Shown here piece after piece: positions 6,027 through 10,277 of a stretch of 10,277 nt of DNA. Numbering within the stretch: position 1 is the stretch's first letter; every line of letters begins with the position of its first letter. Source of the DNA: Lysobacterales bacterium. Lineage in GTDB: Bacteria; Pseudomonadota; Gammaproteobacteria; Xanthomonadales; Marinicellaceae. Made by a program: the position numbers and the translations under genes. The notes beneath the pieces are model-generated. The model had not been told where the DNA came from and made no database searches. It saw only the letters and a list, made by a program, of their open reading frames with translations. Location of the stretch: the NCBI GenBank assembly GCA_015494035.1, contig WGBZ01000063.1, positions 1 through 10,277 on the forward strand, given 5' to 3'.

Positions 6027-8495
6027 TTATTCAAAGCCGTGTTTGAAAATCAGGTCGGTGCCGGTGGTGTGGCAGGCCGGACCCCAACCGCTGATACGGA
6101 CATCATCCACACTCCAGCCGTCACGCGTCACGCTGCCATCGGTTTTGAGGCGGAAGCGAATTTTGACGTTGGCTTGACCGGCATAGACCGATAGGTCTGC
6201 TGTCTGCGACTGCCAGCTGGCTTGGCCATCACACTGATAAAGGGTTTGCCAGCTGTTACCGCCATCGCTGGATGCTTCCACATAGCCATAATCGTAGCCT
6301 GATTCGGTATCGCACTGATGCATGAAATGCAGCGTGGGTGCATTGACCTGGGACAGGTCAAGCCCGATGCTACTCAGGCTGATGTCCAGATTATTGGCGT
6401 AATTGCCGCCGGGGCTGTCTGTCCAGGCGTGGGTCGGGCTACCGCCGGTCTGGGCCACCAGCGCCCAGGGCGCATCGGCTTGCCAGTTAGCTGTGCCGTT
6501 TTCCATGTTATCGCTGAACACGTCACAGTAGGGTTCCAGCGCCACATTGCGGGTGACCGTCTGTCCGGTCAGGGTGGTCACCCCCGGGACAAGCGCATCG
6601 ACATAGCCTGTGGCTGTCACCTGCAGATCGCGAGTGCCGGCCAGGGTTTGCAATTGGTAGCTGCCGTCACTGGCTGTGCTGGCCTGAACGGTGCCATAGG
6701 TGACGGCGGCCTGATTGATGCCGGCCCCGGTGACCGCGTCGGAGACCTGCCCCTGCAGCGTGGCGGCATCGGCCGGGTCCAGCACAGTGAGCAAGGCGCC
6801 GTAGGGCACGCCGGTTTTGCCACTGGCATCGGTGACTGTCACCAGCAGCTGGTATTCGCCCGTGGTCATGCCGGTGGTGTCGATGCTACCGGTAAAGGCT
6901 TCGCTCGTGCTGTCAAAGCTGCCATCCACGGCCGCCAAAGGCTGTGAGGTACTTCCCGCAACCCAGGGCAGTTCGCCCATATACAGCTTGACGGACTGAA
7001 TGTTTTGCGCGGTCTGAGTGCCATTGTTGGCATTGCTGAAATGGGTGTCAGTGGCCGTGCCGGTGATCGTGACGCTTTGCCCAGGTGCAACCATGCTGCT
7101 GGACAGGGTCAGGTTTTCCACATCGGGCCCGGAACCGGTTTGGTAGGGCATGCGAGCGGACTTGGCCGCATAAATCAGGGCCGGCAGGTTGTCCGGCACA
7201 ATGGTGTTTTCAAATGTGCTGCAGTCCTGAAAGAAGGCCGTGCCCAACTCAAAGGTGTAGGCGGCCACGCCCAGTTCCCCGTAGGCAAAATCGTCCGAGG
7301 CACCGGCGGCAGGATACAGGGCATTGGACTGCTCGGGTGTGTATTGATTGAACCAGGCCAGTTTGCGCCCCAAGGCTTCTATTTCCGGCTCGTTGGGGGC
7401 ATTACTGGTGTCATCAAAGCCGTAAGGCCACAGCACCAGTTCCGAATAACTGTGGATATCCAGGTACACGCCGGTGGTGTCCGGCGGCGCCGGGTCGTTC
7501 AAACCGGGGCCGCGTTGATCTGGCAAAATGCTGCGCACATAGGTTTCGATGGCATCGGTTTCCGGCTCGGAGGCCGCAAAGGCGCCACGGAAGGTATCGC
7601 TACACTGGTCGGTGGAAGCGCCCTGCCCGCCCCACTGAAAGCTGAAATTGCGATTCATGTCCGCCCCCCGGCTGCTGCTGGTGGCCCCGCAATAATTCTG
7701 GTTGGTGTTCTTGCGCCACCACACGCCGGGTTCAGCCTGCTTGCGGCCATCGGGATTGCCCTGCAGCAACAGGTGAATTTCATGGTGATCTACCAGCCAG
7801 CGAATGTCGCCGTCAGTGGCATAATGGCTCAGCAGGTATTCGGCAAAACGGGTCACCAGTTCCGCCGGCGCCATTTCCCGCGCGTGAATGGAACCCATGG
7901 CGTAAAGCACCGGTTTAACGCCGGCGATGTTCTGATTGCTGATCTTGATAACGCGCAGGTCATAGCCATTGCCATTGCCCAGGTTAATTTTTTCCCAGGT
8001 ATCGCCAATATCCACCGACTGGGCCAGGTTCGGGTAAGTGGCAACCAGGTTGTCCAGCGTGGCAAAGGTTTCTTCCACCGTTCGGTAGCAACTCAGCCCG
8101 GGAACGCTTTTGCCGCCGGCCCGGTACACTTTGGGTGAATGAAAGGCTTTTTGGGTTTGCTTCACATCAACAGCCACCTTCAGACCCAGGTCGAGGATGC
8201 GTTGATAGTCCGCCAGGCTGTGGATTTCCATCACGGCAAAATGCTGCGACCGGTTCACTGTCCATGGCTCGGAGATTTGCGCCAGTTCGCGCACCGCGGA
8301 CACGTCGTCAAAATACACCCGCACCACCCAGGGCGGCGCGCTTTTGGGCAAGGCCGTAGCCGGCGCAACCGGTACGGCATGAGCGACCCCTGCCAAAAAC
8401 AGCATCATGAACACAAAGGGGGCAACGTATCGGGTGACAAGGTGGTAAAACGGGAAGCGGAAGTCACGTGCAGATAGGGATAAACAAGGGGTCAT
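6027..8495 (-). CDS. Secreted M14 zinc carboxypeptidase with C-terminal accessory domains
   Basis: An 822-residue exported peptidase. Residues 1-40 form a signal peptide (hydrophobic 24-38, likely cleavage after AHA at 40). A propeptide-like region is followed by the M14 domain (about 135-450). The zinc ligands are H204 and E207 in GSIHARE and H348 in LDIHSY; substrate-binding N281-R282 lie in DMNRNF, and the catalytic glutamate is E416 in YTFELGT, so it should be active. Next come an Ig-like stretch (about 458-572), a carboxypeptidase regulatory-like beta-sandwich (about 577-654) and a MAM/immune-inhibitor-A-like domain (about 657-803: DNMENG, AWTDSPGGNYANN, SSDGGNSW). It ends CHTTGTDLIFKHGFE, matching the nuclease tail at 2-187. 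GAGGAA sits six bases before the ATG. The 179-bp gap upstream (8496-8674) shows only a weak TAAAAT-like box. Confidence 0.93.
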   Translation of the reverse strand: MTPCLSLSARDFRFPFYHLVTRYVAPFVFMMLFLAGVAHAVPVAPATALPKSAPPWVVRVYFDDVSAVRELAQISEPWTVNRSQHFAVMEIHSLADYQRILDLGLKVAVDVKQTQKAFHSPKVYRAGGKSVPGLSCYRTVEETFATLDNLVATYPNLAQSVDIGDTWEKINLGNGNGYDLRVIKISNQNIAGVKPVLYAMGSIHAREMAPAELVTRFAEYLLSHYATDGDIRWLVDHHEIHLLLQGNPDGRKQAEPGVWWRKNTNQNYCGATSSSRGADMNRNFSFQWGGQGASTDQCSDTFRGAFAASEPETDAIETYVRSILPDQRGPGLNDPAPPDTTGVYLDIHSYSELVLWPYGFDDTSNAPNEPEIEALGRKLAWFNQYTPEQSNALYPAAGASDDFAYGELGVAAYTFELGTAFFQDCSTFENTIVPDNLPALIYAAKSARMPYQTGSGPDVENLTLSSSMVAPGQSVTITGTATDTHFSNANNGTQTAQNIQSVKLYMGELPWVAGSTSQPLAAVDGSFDSTSEAFTGSIDTTGMTTGEYQLLVTVTDASGKTGVPYGALLTVLDPADAATLQGQVSDAVTGAGINQAAVTYGTVQASTASDGSYQLQTLAGTRDLQVTATGYVDALVPGVTTLTGQTVTRNVALEPYCDVFSDNMENGTANWQADAPWALVAQTGGSPTHAWTDSPGGNYANNLDISLSSIGLDLSQVNAPTLHFMHQCDTESGYDYGYVEASSDGGNSWQTLYQCDGQASWQSQTADLSVYAGQANVKIRFRLKTDGSVTRDGWSVDDVRISGWGPACHTTGTDLIFKHGFE

Positions 8496-8674
8496 GGAGT
8501 TTCCTCTTTTTGATTTCGGGGTCTCTTGTTATTCTTGATGAACAAATTTTACCCAAAGCAATCGTAAACGAAGGTGAAATGACAATTCTGTATGCGTTTT
8601 CTGCGGCCTCCGGCACAGAAAGCCGGCCTAGCTGGAAAAAGGAGGAAGGAAATAGGGCTTAATTGGCTCGGTAG

Positions 8675-9760
8675 CTACTCAAAAGTGATTACATTGTCAG
8701 TGACGCGCTGCTTTTCATCCATGCCACCGAGCAGCACAAACACCTGCCCATTCCAGGGCAATCCGCGAAAATCCATGACCGGCGTGATCTTCCCCGTTTC
8801 TCTCTGCCATTGCTTGTTTGCCGGAGAATACCGAAGCACTTCTGCTACCGGTTGCGCCGGTTGGCCGTTATAGCCTATGCCATCGTAGTTGTAGGCCGTT
8901 TCACTGCCCGCGGCAAAAACAAACACACCCGCCGCTGCGGTGGCTGCCATGCGGTAACGCCCGGGGTTGGGTGGATGGGGGATCGTTTGCCAGTCAATGT
9001 TGGCCGGGTTGTCGGCCGCAATTGTTCCCAGCAGGCACACCGGTGACATGACAAAGTCCTTGATCACCCGGTTTCCCACGGTTTTTTTGATCACTTTGAC
9101 GCCGTCACAGACCACCAGCCGGTTTTCCCAGAGGCCACCGGCATGGCCGAACACGGCCGGAGCCGGGTACGGCGTGGCTTCAAACCAGCGTTTGCCCTGC
9201 GTGTCGTAAACCTGAACCCGATTCACGTTATCCGTGTCATGCCAACCACTGATCAGGTACAGGTAGCGGTTCTGATAGACCAAAGCCACGGTGTCGTCCA
9301 CCGCCACGGGCATGTGGGTTTCCAGCCTGAACTTGTCGGACCCGGCCTCCAGGGCATAGATTTCCGGGGTGGATTTTTCCTCCCCGGCCGCGTTAACGGT
9401 ATAACCGCCGATCACGTAAATAGTCTGCCCCACGGTGGCTGCCGTGGCGGCCAGCACCGGTTGCATGCGCGGATGCGGTGGAATTTCTCGCCACTGGCCC
9501 CGTGACCAGCACCAGTGACGGTTGCGGATGGCGCGCCAGTCTTTTCCCGGCCCCAGCCCGTAAAACATGCAATAGGTATCCTCGCCCTGATGTTTCACAA
9601 ACGCACTGGCGTGATTGGTGGACGGCACCGGTAAATGCGTAGGAACAGCCTGGCTGCCTTGTGGCTCAAGTTGTATTTGGCCGTGGCAACCACCCAATAG
9701 CGCAATCAAAAACAACCACGGCAGCACATGCCCGGGCAGAAAGCGGGTGATCGCTTTCAC
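8675..9760 (-). CDS. Kelch-type beta-propeller lipoprotein
   Basis: A 361-residue protein. Residues 11-25 form a lipoprotein signal ending in the lipobox LGGC, with C25 as the lipidated cysteine; the +2 residue is H, so outer-membrane placement is likely but inferred. The body carries kelch-like repeats: QTIYVIGGY...EIYALEAGSDKF (112-144), RYLYLISGW...VQVYDTQGKRW (165-192), GVFVFAAGSE...VLRYSPANKQW (278-318) and QVFVLLGGMD (339-348). These are separated at the intervals expected for propeller blades. Additional cysteines at 64 and 84 could form a disulfide. Kelch propellers usually bind partners or sugars; no catalytic signature is visible, so function is unknown. The ATG overlaps the stop of the glutaredoxin-like gene by 4 bases (ATGA), indicating co-translation. 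No convincing terminator follows; a weak CCGGC/GCCGG hairpin lies near 8620. Confidence 0.8.
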   Translation of the reverse strand: MKAITRFLPGHVLPWLFLIALLGGCHGQIQLEPQGSQAVPTHLPVPSTNHASAFVKHQGEDTYCMFYGLGPGKDWRAIRNRHWCWSRGQWREIPPHPRMQPVLAATAATVGQTIYVIGGYTVNAAGEEKSTPEIYALEAGSDKFRLETHMPVAVDDTVALVYQNRYLYLISGWHDTDNVNRVQVYDTQGKRWFEATPYPAPAVFGHAGGLWENRLVVCDGVKVIKKTVGNRVIKDFVMSPVCLLGTIAADNPANIDWQTIPHPPNPGRYRMAATAAAGVFVFAAGSETAYNYDGIGYNGQPAQPVAEVLRYSPANKQWQRETGKITPVMDFRGLPWNGQVFVLLGGMDEKQRVTDNVITFE

Positions 9761-9999
9761 GCCGCACCTTCATTCGACACCTTCACAAAAGCCAATACCT
9801 GTTCCGGCTCAAAGGGAAAAGCCAGTTCCTGGCCAGTGATCGTATCGGCAATAACCGGCACTTGCAGGTCGTATTGCTGTTTCAACCGCACATCAGTATC
9901 AATATCCACTTCCCTGAATTCCACCGCGGCGGCGCGCAACAGATTGGCGGCGTATTCACACAAAGGGCAGTCGCTTCTGCTATACAATATCCAACGCAT
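9757..9999 (-). CDS. Glutaredoxin-like small thioredoxin-fold protein (DUF836 type)
   Basis: An 80-residue protein with a beta-strand start RWILYSRSDCPLC. The redox pair CPLC is at 11-14, near the N-terminus as in the glutaredoxin-like/DUF836 family (Pfam PF05768). VEFREVDIDTDVRLKQQYDLQVPVI (26-50) supplies the second strand, a helix and the expected cis-proline P48. Length is typical of these minimal proteins. It probably handles thiol-disulfide chemistry in the cytoplasm; the partner is unknown. AAAGG lies seven bases before the ATG. The kelch lipoprotein begins inside its stop codon. The upstream region is AT-rich with a possible TAATAT -10 (10030-10035, minus strand) and then two structured repeats at 10063-10277. 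Confidence 0.85.
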   Translation of the reverse strand: MRWILYSRSDCPLCEYAANLLRAAAVEFREVDIDTDVRLKQQYDLQVPVIADTITGQELAFPFEPEQVLAFVKVSNEGAA

Positions 10000-10062
10000 T
10001 TGAATGCCTTTATTCGGTACCAGAAAAAAATATTAACCCGGCAACCAAATATATGGCTCTCA

Positions 10063-10159
10063 GCGCTTCAAACGAGACGCGTATCAAGACGCGGCTTGCA
10101 GGCAATGGCAAGGCCCTTGCCAAAAACCGCAACACAGAGACGCGTCCTGTTTGAAGTGC
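10063..10159. repeat. 97-bp inverted-repeat hairpin element
   Basis: GCGCTTCAAACGAGACGCGT (10063-10082) and, in reverse complement, GCACTTCAAACAGGACGCGT (10140-10159) match at 17 of 20 positions. The interior contains a second palindrome, GGCAAGG-C-CCTTGCC (10107-10121), and GCGG/CCGC arms, so the unit can fold as one branched hairpin. It has no ORF and no similarity that I can see to the foldback family beginning 3 bp to its right. It could be a separate small mobile or structured repeat, or a processed RNA; this is undecided. Confidence 0.65.
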
Positions 10160-10162
10160 CTA

Positions 10163-10277
10163 GGGAGGCTCTGATTGAATCTGGACGAAGCAGATTATGC
10201 CGGAAATGTTCGAGAACAAGGCGAAGTTCGCAGCAAATAGCGAGCTATTGGCAAGGACTTCAACGCAGTTATCGGAC
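10163..10277 (+). repeat. Foldback intergenic repeat, copy 3 (cut by window end)
   Basis: The left end GGGAGGCTCTGATTGAATC (10163-10181) matches the copy 1 terminal repeat at 18 of 19 bases. Similarity continues through CTGGACGAAGCAGATT and AACAAGGCGAAG to the central AATAGC-GA-GCTATT (10236-10249) and AACGCAG (10262-10268). The inner stem differs in sequence from copy 1 but keeps pairing: GAAGTTC (10223-10229) faces GACTTC (10256-10261). The right half continues beyond the window. It sits upstream of the glutaredoxin-like gene. Confidence 0.8.

Noticed and set aside
5881..6177. Shared peptide FTPQDAVSRFDQ in open frames here and at 623-853
   Set aside because: The similarity comes from repeat copies 1 and 2 being read in corresponding frames, not from related proteins.
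7005..8138. A 377-codon open frame on the plus strand
   Set aside because: It lies entirely opposite the M14 carboxypeptidase, whose catalytic residues and domains are intact, and its translation shows no recognisable motif.

Overview
The window looks like a chromosomal segment of a moderately GC-rich gammaproteobacterium. CysM, an iron-type SodB and an endonuclease I resemble gammaproteobacterial versions, and two secreted proteins end in a DLIFxxGFE tail that I associate with Xanthomonadales/Lysobacterales-like secreted proteins; that placement is inference. There is no phage, CRISPR array, transposase gene or tRNA. Most content is housekeeping, with a family of foldback intergenic repeats scattered between the genes.

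Layout. The left edge holds the 3' end of an endonuclease I gene (+), a short terminator, and a convergent cupin gene (-). A 165-bp foldback repeat (copy 1) separates the cupin from a minus-strand pair: cysM (cysteine synthase B) and, one base after its stop, a predicted LPS/polysaccharide-biosynthesis protein. Next comes another minus-strand pair: a membrane-anchored, FMN-binding glutamate-synthase-like protein with a 3Fe-4S-type cysteine motif, followed 8 bp later by a small DUF523 protein (TudS-like, three conserved cysteines). Divergent from that pair is sodB (+), which ends in a perfect 17-bp-stem hairpin terminator. A second, internally deleted repeat copy (85 bp) lies between sodB and a large convergent secreted M14 zinc carboxypeptidase (-). 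Upstream of that, reading leftward, a glutaredoxin-like gene overlaps a kelch-type lipoprotein gene by 4 bp. The right edge carries a separate ~97-bp inverted-repeat hairpin and a third repeat copy cut by the window end.

Themes. Secreted or envelope proteins are common: the nuclease, the carboxypeptidase, the kelch lipoprotein, the LPS gene and the membrane-anchored flavoprotein. A second theme is redox and sulfur chemistry: CysM, SodB, the glutaredoxin-like protein, and two proteins with Fe-S-type cysteine motifs. The two observations most worth following up are the DLIFxxGFE tail shared by two otherwise unrelated secreted enzymes, and the foldback repeat, whose inner stem appears to keep its pairing through compensating changes between copies.
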